7,684 bases of DNA, taken from positions 1-7,684 of the forward strand of contig JBLIOB010000206.1 of assembly GCA_047639575.1 (NCBI GenBank). The letters run 5' to 3'. Of the stretch, positions 1 to 5,238 are shown piece after piece. Every line of letters begins with the position of its first letter. Position 1 is the first letter of the stretch. This DNA is from JBLIOB01 sp047639575 (GTDB lineage Bacteria > Bacteroidota > Bacteroidia > Flavobacteriales_D > Parvicellaceae). The notes beneath the pieces were generated by a model that saw only the letters and a list, made by a program, of their open reading frames with translations, ran no database searches and had not been told where the DNA came from. The position numbers and the translations under genes were made by a program.

Positions 1-1030
1 ATGCTTCTTTTTCCCCTCCTTTAATATCGAATGAAACCATTGCCCCAGGTGAACTGTACTGAGCTTTGTAAAGTTTGTAAAGTTTGTTGGATTTCGGAAT
101 CAGGCCTAAGTAATAAACCTTTTCAACTTTATCATGACCTTGTAGAAAATTGGCTACTTGCTCCGCATTCCGTGCTTGTTGCTCCATTCTTACTTTCAGG
201 GTTTCTAAGCTTCTTAGCAGGAGCCAGGCAGTATGTGGACTGATCATATTACCAAGAAAGGTTCTCAAAACCTTTACTCTAGACATTACTTCTGAACTCC
301 CAAGTACCGCTCCAGCTATCAAATCACTATGTCCGCCTATGTATTTAGTTGCAGAATATAATACCAAGTCTGCTCCGTGATCTAAAGGATGTGACCATAA
401 AGGGCCCATGTAAGTATTGTCTACTGCCAGATAAACCTGTTTACTTGCCACCTGAAAATGATTTGCAATTTCCCTGCACATTTTCATATCGATAATATCA
501 TTAGTAGGGTTAGCAGGCGTTTCTACGTAAACTAAAGACAACCGATCTCCATATCCTGTAGCATTAATGTTGGCTATTATTTCTTCCTTCGGCTGATCTG
601 GAGTGAAAGAAAGGGTTTTAACGCCCATTTTCTCTAAGAAATGCTGAATAAAATGATCGGTTCCTCCGTAGGTAGGTGAACTATACAATAACAAATCACC
701 CCTTTTAAGAAATTCAAGTAATACCGTAGATATTGCCGACATTCCACTTTCAAATACTGCGCAATCATCCGCTTTATCCCATAAGCAGAGGCGATTCTCT
801 AATATTTCGAGATTAGGGTTGTTGATCCGACTGTAGATTAAACCTAAGTTCTCGTCCGCTTCTTTTTCCCTTAGTCCATAAGCAATTTCGAAGTAGGCCT
901 TTCCTTCTTCGGCCGTCTGAAATACAAACGTGGAGGTTTGAAAAATTGGACATTTTACTGCTCCTTCTGATAGCTCAGGCTTATAGCCGTGCGTCATCAT
1001 TAAACTTTCTGGTCGAAATTGATCTTTCAT
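1..1030 (-). CDS. Cystathionine gamma-synthase-family PLP-dependent enzyme (3' end outside window)
   Basis: This is a cytoplasmic enzyme of sulfur amino acid metabolism from the Cys/Met metabolism PLP family (fold type I). The family carries out gamma- or beta-elimination or replacement on substrates such as methionine, cystathionine or O-acylhomoserine. The ATG is at 1028-1030 on the minus strand. 343 codons are open to the window edge, about four fifths of the usual ~420 residues. Visible motifs are YSR at 66-68 (phosphate contact from the neighbouring subunit), ESGMSAI at 95-101, PTYGGT at 119-124, AVDNTY at 202-207 (PLP-ring Asp204), and the family signature DLVLYSATKYIGGHS, whose Lys229 should form the Schiff base. 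A subfamily insert (about 50-63) precedes YSR. The position of the active-site Cys of classical methionine gamma-lyases (YGC) is Gly here, so the exact reaction is uncertain. Its divergent Lrp/AsnC neighbour recalls the mdeA-mdeR pair of Pseudomonas putida. The family call is very secure; the substrate is not. Confidence 0.93.
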   Translation of the reverse strand, partial: MKDQFRPESLMMTHGYKPELSEGAVKCPIFQTSTFVFQTAEEGKAYFEIAYGLREKEADENLGLIYSRINNPNLEILENRLCLWDKADDCAVFESGMSAISTVLLEFLKRGDLLLYSSPTYGGTDHFIQHFLEKMGVKTLSFTPDQPKEEIIANINATGYGDRLSLVYVETPANPTNDIIDMKMCREIANHFQVASKQVYLAVDNTYMGPLWSHPLDHGADLVLYSATKYIGGHSDLIAGAVLGSSEVMSRVKVLRTFLGNMISPHTAWLLLRSLETLKVRMEQQARNAEQVANFLQGHDKVEKVYYLGLIPKSNKLYKLYKAQYSSPGAMVSFDIKGGEKEA

Positions 1031-1047
1031 AACATTTATATTTCCTA

Positions 1048-1079
1048 CAAAATTAAAGGTAGCGGGAATAAAAACCAAG
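1048..1079 (-). promoter_or_regulatory. Bacteroidota-type promoter of the PLP enzyme gene
   Basis: On the minus strand TAATTTTG (1048-1055) matches the Bacteroidota -7 consensus TAnnTTTG exactly. Twenty bases upstream lies CTTG (1076-1079), three of four bases of the -33 consensus TTTG. The predicted transcription start would leave a leader of only about 10-15 bases before the ATG at 1030, with no clear Shine-Dalgarno sequence, as is common in this phylum. The GGAATA copy at 1065-1070 sits inside the spacer. No experimental start site is available, so this is a motif-based call. Confidence 0.45.
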
Positions 1080-1178
1080 TTATATTAATAATTAAGAGTA
1101 ATAATCTGGATATAGTATATTATTAAGGAATACTGTCGTATTTTCACCATTACAATACCTTTTTAAGGAATAATTCCT
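1065..1178. promoter_or_regulatory. Candidate Lrp/AsnC-type operator array in the divergent intergenic region
   Basis: The gap between the two divergent genes holds three direct copies of GGAATA (1065-1070, 1127-1132, 1167-1172). The last two are extended to the 10-mer TTAAGGAATA (1123-1132 and 1163-1172), spaced exactly 40 bp apart, close to four helical turns. The final copy is half of a palindrome, AGGAAT-A-ATTCCT (1166-1178), ending five bases before the regulator's ATG. A further inverted repeat, TAATAAT/ATTATTA (1099-1105 and 1119-1125, 13-bp spacer), lies between. Phased AT-rich half-sites suit Lrp-family octamers, which bind several sites on one DNA face. That this regulator binds here is inference. 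Confidence 0.4.
1156..1163 (+). promoter_or_regulatory. Weak candidate -7 element for the Lrp/AsnC gene
   Basis: TACCTTTT matches seven of eight positions of TAnnTTTG and lies 20 bp before the regulator's ATG. No good TTTG -33 partner is found at the usual 19-21 bp spacing. It directly abuts the second TTAAGGAATA copy and the palindrome at 1166-1178, so a protein bound there would interfere with initiation, which would suit autorepression. Weak call. Confidence 0.22.
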
Positions 1179-1183
1179 CCATT

Positions 1184-1636
1184 ATGGACCAGATAGACCA
1201 ATCATTACTAAAAATGCTTCAGAAGGACGCTAAAGTGGACGTAAAGTACATGGCTGAGCGGTTGAACATGACCAAAACTCCAATCTATGAGCGTATCAAG
1301 AGATTAGAACGATCAGGCATTATAAGTAAATACGTAGCGGTTTTAGATCGTAAAAAGCTGTCTGCCTCAATGGTAGTGTTCTGTCAAGTGTCTCTTGATA
1401 ACCAGAAAATTGAGAAAATTGAACAGTTCAAGAACGCTGTTGCCAAGATTCCTGAGGTAATGGAGTGCTATTTAATGGGTGGGGCTAGCGATTTCTTGCT
1501 CAAGTTGATCGTTGCGGATTTAGATGCTTATCATCAATTTTCTTCTGGTAAACTAGCTGGATTGCCTAACGTAAGCCAGATTCAGAGTTCTTTTGTTTTA
1601 GACGAAGTGAAGCGATCTACGGTGTTGCCTGTTTAG
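1184..1636 (+). CDS. Lrp/AsnC-family transcriptional regulator
   Basis: This is a DNA-binding regulator of the feast/famine (Lrp/AsnC) family, typically a dimer to octamer whose DNA binding is tuned by an amino acid. At 150 residues it has the normal family length. Residues 1-50 form the winged helix-turn-helix: MDQIDQSLL opens the domain, MAERLNMTKTPIYERIKRLE carries the recognition helix, and GIISKY ends it. Residues about 65-140 form the RAM ligand-binding domain, with the family's GGASDFLLKL stretch at 99-108. The tail, with VKRSTVLPV, is typical of family members. The ATG at 1184 is chosen because the family begins M-D-x-x-D at this point. The gene is divergent from the Cys/Met PLP enzyme, which is its most likely target; sensing of methionine or a related amino acid is inferred from that. 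Its stop overlaps the stop of the convergent peroxidase remnant by two bases (1634-1635). Confidence 0.93.
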   Translation: MDQIDQSLLKMLQKDAKVDVKYMAERLNMTKTPIYERIKRLERSGIISKYVAVLDRKKLSASMVVFCQVSLDNQKIEKIEQFKNAVAKIPEVMECYLMGGASDFLLKLIVADLDAYHQFSSGKLAGLPNVSQIQSSFVLDEVKRSTVLPV

Positions 1637-1776
1637 TCAGCCCAAGGATTGCTAAAGTTCTGGTTCCGAGTAAAAGAAGAGTCTGTTAGGGTATGTAAAA
1701 ACGCTTTCAGGGTGTCTTTTTCTGCCGGAGTCATTTCGATCGATCCTAAATGCACGCTTAGTTTAGAATCAACATC
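1633..1776 (-). pseudogene. 3' remnant of a cytochrome c peroxidase/MauG-type gene
   Basis: Minus-strand reading gives 47 residues plus a TAA stop (1633-1635). They match the extreme C-terminus of the di-heme cytochrome c peroxidase/MauG family: MTPAEKDTLKAFLHTLTD followed by a SSF...NFSNPW tail. The family pattern there is T-x-x-E-K-x-D-L-x-A-F-L-x-T-L-T-D with an Asn-Pro-rich end. An in-frame TGA (minus strand, 1777-1779) precedes the fragment, and none of the two heme motifs (CxxCH) or the upstream MHDGR-like region is present on this strand further right. The intact protein is a periplasmic enzyme that reduces hydrogen peroxide with electrons from cytochrome c. What is left cannot be functional. 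The family assignment rests on the C-terminal pattern recognised by eye. Confidence 0.72.
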
Positions 1777-1777
1777 T

Positions 1778-2140
1778 CACTTTAATCATACCATAAATTG
1801 CGAGGCTGTGGCTTATGAATTTTCTGGAATTAACTTCATCTTTTGTAAAAAGATGGGGGAGGGATGTAATTGTTTTACGCCTGGCTCATTGGGGACACAC
1901 AGTAGTTTGGATTTAACTTTTATCAATGATACCTGCGAAGCTTTTGTTGATTTAATTTCTGTAATGCCTGATTCAGATGCAGTTTTTAAACTGAAAAGTG
2001 GTTGGATTAAAATTGATAAAGAACTTTACAAACAGAATATTTTAAAGGCTAAATTTGATTTTAAATTTAGCGATAAAGCGAGGCCCAACAGACCAATTGA
2101 ATGGAACGGCTTAATTCTAACGAAAATAGAAGGGGGTTAA
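1778..2140 (+). pseudogene. 5'-truncated gene for an uncharacterised beta-rich, Cys-containing protein
   Basis: The plus frame is open from a TTG at 1649 to the TAA at 2138-2140 (163 codons). Codons 1-43, however, are the antisense of the peroxidase remnant, so the authentic coding sequence seems to start only near codon 44. The genuine part (~120 residues) alternates hydrophobic and polar residues like a beta-sheet domain. It ends with a GWIKIDKE...KAKFDFKFSD...LILTKIEGG pattern resembling the C-terminal strand pairs of small exported Bacteroidota lipoproteins. It carries a Cys cluster, CKKMGEGCNC (codons 66-75). No signal peptide or start with a ribosome site remains. The first in-frame ATG is at 1853, which would discard much of the domain. 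I do not recognise the family. A new expressed gene starting at TTG 1649 is possible but less likely. The stop is 5 bp from the convergent acetyltransferase stop. Confidence 0.55.
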
Positions 2141-2145
2141 TATTG

Positions 2146-2664
2146 TTATCTGACTACTCTGTACATGTAGGCTTTCATACCTCTCCACATCACCGCTTTC
2201 TCTTTGTTCATACCATTTCTTGAAGCTACCATTTGGGATCCAACGTTTTCGGGTAGAATCATTGCGATTACTGATTCACAAATGTTATTGGCAAATGCAT
2301 ATTCTTTAAAATGAGTCGCAGCTTCCGTTGCATATCCTTTTCCCCAATGGTTTGGTAGCATATGATAACCGATTTCAATTTCTGATACACCATCAACTTC
2401 CTGAGCTAGCAATCCACACTGTCCAATAAACTCTCCAGTTTCTTTATTTTCAATAGCCATTAATCCAAATCCAGTGTCTTTGTACCTTTTCAATTGTTTG
2501 TTGATCCAATTTTCAGCTAATTCATCATTGAACTCTTCCTCAATTAATATGTGTTTAATGGCACCCGGATTGGATAGGAACGCCTTCCAAGGCTGCACGT
2601 CTTTTGCACTCAGAGCTCTAATTCTGAGCCTTTTAGTTTCTTGAGTAGTCAGGTGGTCTTTCAT
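2146..2664 (-). CDS. GNAT-family N-acetyltransferase (RimJ/RimL-like)
   Basis: This is a cytoplasmic acetyltransferase that transfers an acetyl group from acetyl-CoA to an amino group, perhaps a protein N-terminus or a small amine. The 172-residue length fits the RimJ/RimL-like (Acetyltransf_3) branch. The N-terminus has the TKRLRIRALSAKDVQPW pattern of this branch (first strand and helix). FGLMAIENKETGEFIGQCGL (67-86) gives the central strands and EIEIGYHMLP (95-104) the strand before motif A. HWGKGYATEAA (106-116) is motif A, the CoA pyrophosphate-binding loop (Q/R-x-x-G-x-G/A type). ENVGSQMVASRNGM (139-152) is the motif B region, where family members read S-x-x-V-A-E-K-x-G. It ends convergent with the truncated plus-strand gene. 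The substrate cannot be told from sequence. The ATG at 2662-2664 gives the expected N-terminal strand. Confidence 0.9.
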   Translation of the reverse strand: MKDHLTTQETKRLRIRALSAKDVQPWKAFLSNPGAIKHILIEEEFNDELAENWINKQLKRYKDTGFGLMAIENKETGEFIGQCGLLAQEVDGVSEIEIGYHMLPNHWGKGYATEAATHFKEYAFANNICESVIAMILPENVGSQMVASRNGMNKEKAVMWRGMKAYMYRVVR

Positions 2665-2685
2665 TTGTTGTTACGCAAAACGTAG

Positions 2686-2805
2686 CTATTTGTTAAAGTC
2701 TCTTACTAATATATAGGTAAATTCAATAGGTCCATCTAACTCTTGGATTTGTTGACAGTTTTCAATGATAAAGTCCTCAATTACCACTTCAAAACATGAA
2801 AACAG
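2686..2805 (-). pseudogene. Short unidentified coding remnant between the cyclodeaminase and acetyltransferase genes
   Basis: Downstream of the bifunctional folate enzyme and on the same strand, a 39-codon stretch is open between a TAG (2806-2808) and its own TAG (2686-2688). The composition is protein-like (EVVIEDFIIENCQQIQELDG, then IEFTYILVRDF), with alternating beta-strand-like segments and no ATG. A GTG at codon 7 is the only conventional alternative start, giving 33 residues. It may be the 3' end of a gene lost from this spot, or a tiny gene with an unusual start. I do not recognise the family, and an open stretch of this length can also arise by chance, so confidence is modest. Confidence 0.33.
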
Positions 2806-2809
2806 CTAG

Positions 2810-4495
2810 TTAAATTTTGCTATTTGTAATGTCTACGATCTCAGATTCCATTGCTTGAGCTTTATCCTGGATGGCCTGACCTCTTGAAATTATATCAGCC
2901 ACATATGCTTTGTCGTCTAAATCCTTGCAGTTGATTTTAACGTTCATAAACGCACCCATAACAGCGGTTCTGGCACACAATGCACCAACTCCTGCGTCCG
3001 TTACTGAATTTGGATTCCCAAATTCCGCCATAGCTTTGTTCACTTCCATTGAGTTGTAGGCGGTTTCCATCACTTTGAAAGGAATCGCTATTGCGTACTT
3101 TGTTGCATCTGCGATAGCAACTTTTCGTATCGATTTTTCTTCTTCTGATCCTTTAGGCAATCTCATTGCGTCCATTATCTTATTGAAAGAATTAGTGTCT
3201 TCATCAACTAATCGGTTCAATTCGCTTTTATAAGCTTGACCTTTAACAGCCCAATCAGAAAATTCTTCCCATCTATCATCCCAACCAGATTTATGAGCAG
3301 ATAGGTTAGCTACCATTGTTCCTAAAGAGATTCCCAGAACCCCAACGTAAGCGGAAATGGAGCCTCCACCTGGAGCTGCGCTTTCTGAAGCTGTTTCATC
3401 TGCAAAAGCAGTTAAAGTCATATCAACTAATTGATCTGAACTTTCTGCATTTAGCATGTACTCTATAATTCTTTCTTCTGGCTTAAAAGGAGCCAATTCA
3501 TCTAGACCCAAACTTTTAACTGCAATTTTGATAATCTCAGATTCTGCAATTCCAGTAGATCGCTGTTGCTTTCTTAAATAATGTTTTCCTGCATCTAGAA
3601 TAGAGTTTAGCGGCACTAATCCAACTAATTCAGATCCAGTTACTCTAATACCTCTTTCATTGGCGCATCTTTCAACTTCATCAAAGGCCTTGTGAATTGA
3701 ACAAGTATTGATATTCGTTAAATTCATGGATATTTGGGCTACTCCGTACTCTTCAATGAACCAACCGATAGCTTTAACCGATGTTAGCGTGCCTGGAGTC
3801 CAAACATCATTACCATTGTCATCTATAATTTTTTTACCGCTTAGAACGCCTCCTTCTCGTGCAACTCTACCTTTTTCTCGTACATCATAAGCGATAGCGT
3901 TCGCTCTTCTAGTGGAAGTAGTATTCAAATTGATATTATAGGCTACCAGGAAATCACGGGCTGAAATTGCTGTTGCTCCTGTAGTTTTTGCTTTCTCGTA
4001 AGCTGCAGGACCGCAATCAGGTTTAGAATTGGGGTCTGTTAATTTGTTTTTAAGTCCTTCATATTCACCAGCCCTTACTACAGCAAGGTTTTGGCGATCG
4101 GTACTTTTCGCAGCGTTTTCGTAGAAATAAACAGGAATACCTAACTCTGCTCCAACTCGTTCTCCAAGTTTGTGAGCGTAAGAAGCAGTTTCTTCCATAC
4201 TAATATTCGAAATCGGTACCATTGGACAAACATCCGTAGCTCCCATTCTCGGGTGCCCTCCAGAATGTTTACTCATGTCTATTAATTCAGATGCCTTTTT
4301 AATTAATCTAAATGCAGCTTCTACAACTGCATTGGGTTCGCCAACGAAGGTAATTACGGTTCTGTTTGTTGTGTTGCCGGGATCCACATCTAAAAGACGT
4401 ACACCGTCAACCGTCTCCACTACATCTGTAATTGCTTTGATAACAACTGGGTCTCTTCCTTCACTAATATTTGGTACACATTCGATTAATTGCAT
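2810..4495 (-). CDS. ftcD: Bifunctional glutamate formimidoyltransferase / formimidoyltetrahydrofolate cyclodeaminase
   Basis: This cytoplasmic enzyme links histidine breakdown to the folate pool. The first domain moves the formimino group from N-formimino-L-glutamate to tetrahydrofolate, releasing glutamate. The second deaminates and cyclises the product to 5,10-methenyl-tetrahydrofolate plus ammonia. At 561 residues it matches the fused (human-type, 541 residues) architecture. Residues 1-180 are the transferase N-subdomain: ECVPNISEGRD at 5-15, VDPGNTTNRT at 37-46, and HSGGHPRMGATDVCP at 77-91, whose His81 corresponds to the catalytic His82 of porcine FTCD. Residues 181-310 are the C-subdomain, with GWFIEEYGVAQISMNLTN and GSELVGLVP. 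Residues ~350-550 are the cyclodeaminase, with SAAPGGGSISAYVG (372-385) and GNPNSVTDAGVGALCART (493-510). No hutH, hutU or hutI lies next to it. The ATG at 4493-4495 leads straight into the conserved N-terminus. A TAAATCTG at 4503-4510 (7/8 of the -7 consensus) is too close and lacks a -33 partner. Confidence 0.97.
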   Translation of the reverse strand: MQLIECVPNISEGRDPVVIKAITDVVETVDGVRLLDVDPGNTTNRTVITFVGEPNAVVEAAFRLIKKASELIDMSKHSGGHPRMGATDVCPMVPISNISMEETASYAHKLGERVGAELGIPVYFYENAAKSTDRQNLAVVRAGEYEGLKNKLTDPNSKPDCGPAAYEKAKTTGATAISARDFLVAYNINLNTTSTRRANAIAYDVREKGRVAREGGVLSGKKIIDDNGNDVWTPGTLTSVKAIGWFIEEYGVAQISMNLTNINTCSIHKAFDEVERCANERGIRVTGSELVGLVPLNSILDAGKHYLRKQQRSTGIAESEIIKIAVKSLGLDELAPFKPEERIIEYMLNAESSDQLVDMTLTAFADETASESAAPGGGSISAYVGVLGISLGTMVANLSAHKSGWDDRWEEFSDWAVKGQAYKSELNRLVDEDTNSFNKIMDAMRLPKGSEEEKSIRKVAIADATKYAIAIPFKVMETAYNSMEVNKAMAEFGNPNSVTDAGVGALCARTAVMGAFMNVKINCKDLDDKAYVADIISRGQAIQDKAQAMESEIVDITNSKI

Positions 4496-4615
4496 GTATT
4501 GTCAGATTTAATTTGTCTTTTATGAACGAATTAAATGCGCAAAAACTGTCACGCACTAATTACGGCTGTGAAGTTATAAATAAGAAGAAGTTTGAGGAAC
4601 TAATTTAGAATTAAT
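4496..4615. other. Intergenic spacer between the lipoprotein gene and ftcD
   Basis: This 120-bp gap holds only weak signals. There is a TGCG/CGCA inverted repeat with a 12-base loop on the minus strand (4541 area), too short to act as a terminator. A 28-codon plus-strand ATG frame (4522-4608) has no ribosome site or recognisable product. No convincing -33/-7 promoter pair for ftcD is seen, so ftcD may be read through from upstream or use a weak promoter. Confidence 0.5.
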
Positions 4616-5086
4616 TCAATATTTGTAATCAATAGACTGACCAACGTTTTGGTTGACATAAACCACAACAATGTAATCTTCTTTGTTGCTAGGATACCTA
4701 ACCTCGTTGATGTTGAAGTATAAAGTCTTTGTCGTTTGTTTCTGACACTGATCTCCTTTAGCGTCATGAATTAAAGCCAAGCCAATTTTTGGGGGCAAAC
4801 TTTTTTGATAAGAGTGATTTCCATAAAGAACAAAATCATGAAGTTTACATCCACCGTAAGAAACGTTGATAGCCAACGTATCAACTCCCACCATTTTAAG
4901 AGAATTCACAGTAACCGGGTCAATTGATTTTGGCAGCATTAATGATTCTGTCATTTGGATATCAGAAACTTCTATTTCCACCAGTGCTTCAGGTGTGTCA
5001 GTGCCGGTAACGTCTTTTTTACTCTTACAAGAAATCACCAACATTAACATGATAATTACTAATCCGGAAAATTTAAACAATCTCAT
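4616..5086 (-). CDS. Small lipoprotein of unknown function
   Basis: This 156-residue protein begins with a basic N-region (MRLFK), a hydrophobic core (about 7-17) and the lipobox VISC, with Cys20 as the predicted lipidated residue after signal peptidase II cleavage. The polar KSKKD that follows is typical of Bacteroidota lipoproteins, so it should sit in a periplasmic-side or outer-surface membrane leaflet. The mature part has a short linker (to about 35) and a beta-rich domain with a conserved-looking core: NVSYGGCKLHDF (74-85), SLPPKIGLALIHDAKGDQC (96-114) and TLYFNINEV (121-129). Cys80 and Cys114 could form a disulfide, and His83, His107 and Asp108 lie near them, so a metal site is conceivable but unproven. 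I recall similar YSGGC...H.D...C proteins in other Bacteroidota, none with a known role. It lies 152 bp downstream of uvrB and 120 bp upstream of ftcD on the same strand, with no evident functional link. Confidence 0.85.
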   Translation of the reverse strand: MRLFKFSGLVIIMLMLVISCKSKKDVTGTDTPEALVEIEVSDIQMTESLMLPKSIDPVTVNSLKMVGVDTLAINVSYGGCKLHDFVLYGNHSYQKSLPPKIGLALIHDAKGDQCQKQTTKTLYFNINEVRYPSNKEDYIVVVYVNQNVGQSIDYKY

Positions 5087-5116
5087 ATCTTGTTAATTAA
5101 GTTCAGTGTACTAAAT

Positions 5117-5149
5117 CAAATTTTATTCCAAACGGAAGATAAGCAGAAA
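5117..5149 (-). promoter_or_regulatory. Candidate promoter of the lipoprotein gene
   Basis: On the minus strand AAAATTTG (5117-5124) matches seven of eight positions of the Bacteroidota -7 element TAnnTTTG. The base before it makes TAAAATTTG, with one extra base in the spacer of the element. TTTC (5146-5149), three of four bases of the -33 TTTG, lies about 20 bp upstream. The start codon is 30 bp downstream. This would make the lipoprotein gene independent of uvrB transcription. Motif evidence only. Confidence 0.27.
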
Positions 5150-5238
5150 TTTATTGGGAAAAAGATAGACTTTCTTAGGTTTTCCACAATGAATTTTTCT
5201 CAAAAGACAAATACTATTTTCAGGTTTGTTTGAATCTG

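Noticed and set aside
65..87. A 9-bp tandem repeat (TTTGTAAAG, about 2.5 copies) inside the PLP enzyme gene, encoding LYK-LYK.
   Set aside because: It keeps the frame, and from memory the segment length fits family members, so it is a local sequence coincidence more than an expansion.
1184..2140. The Lrp/AsnC frame and the downstream 163-codon frame are in the same phase, separated by one TAG (1634-1636), suggesting stop-codon readthrough into a fused effector domain.
   Set aside because: The regulator already has a complete family C-terminus at this TAG, and the first 43 codons after it are explained as antisense of a peroxidase remnant. The shared phase is most likely chance.
4522..4608. 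A 28-codon plus-strand ATG frame in the ftcD upstream gap.
   Set aside because: Too short, with no ribosome site, promoter or recognisable product; consistent with chance in AT-rich DNA.
5157..5185. GGAAAA/TTTTCC inverted repeat with a 17-base loop downstream of uvrB, considered as a terminator.
   Set aside because: The stem is short and AT-rich, the loop is long, and no T-run follows on the minus strand.
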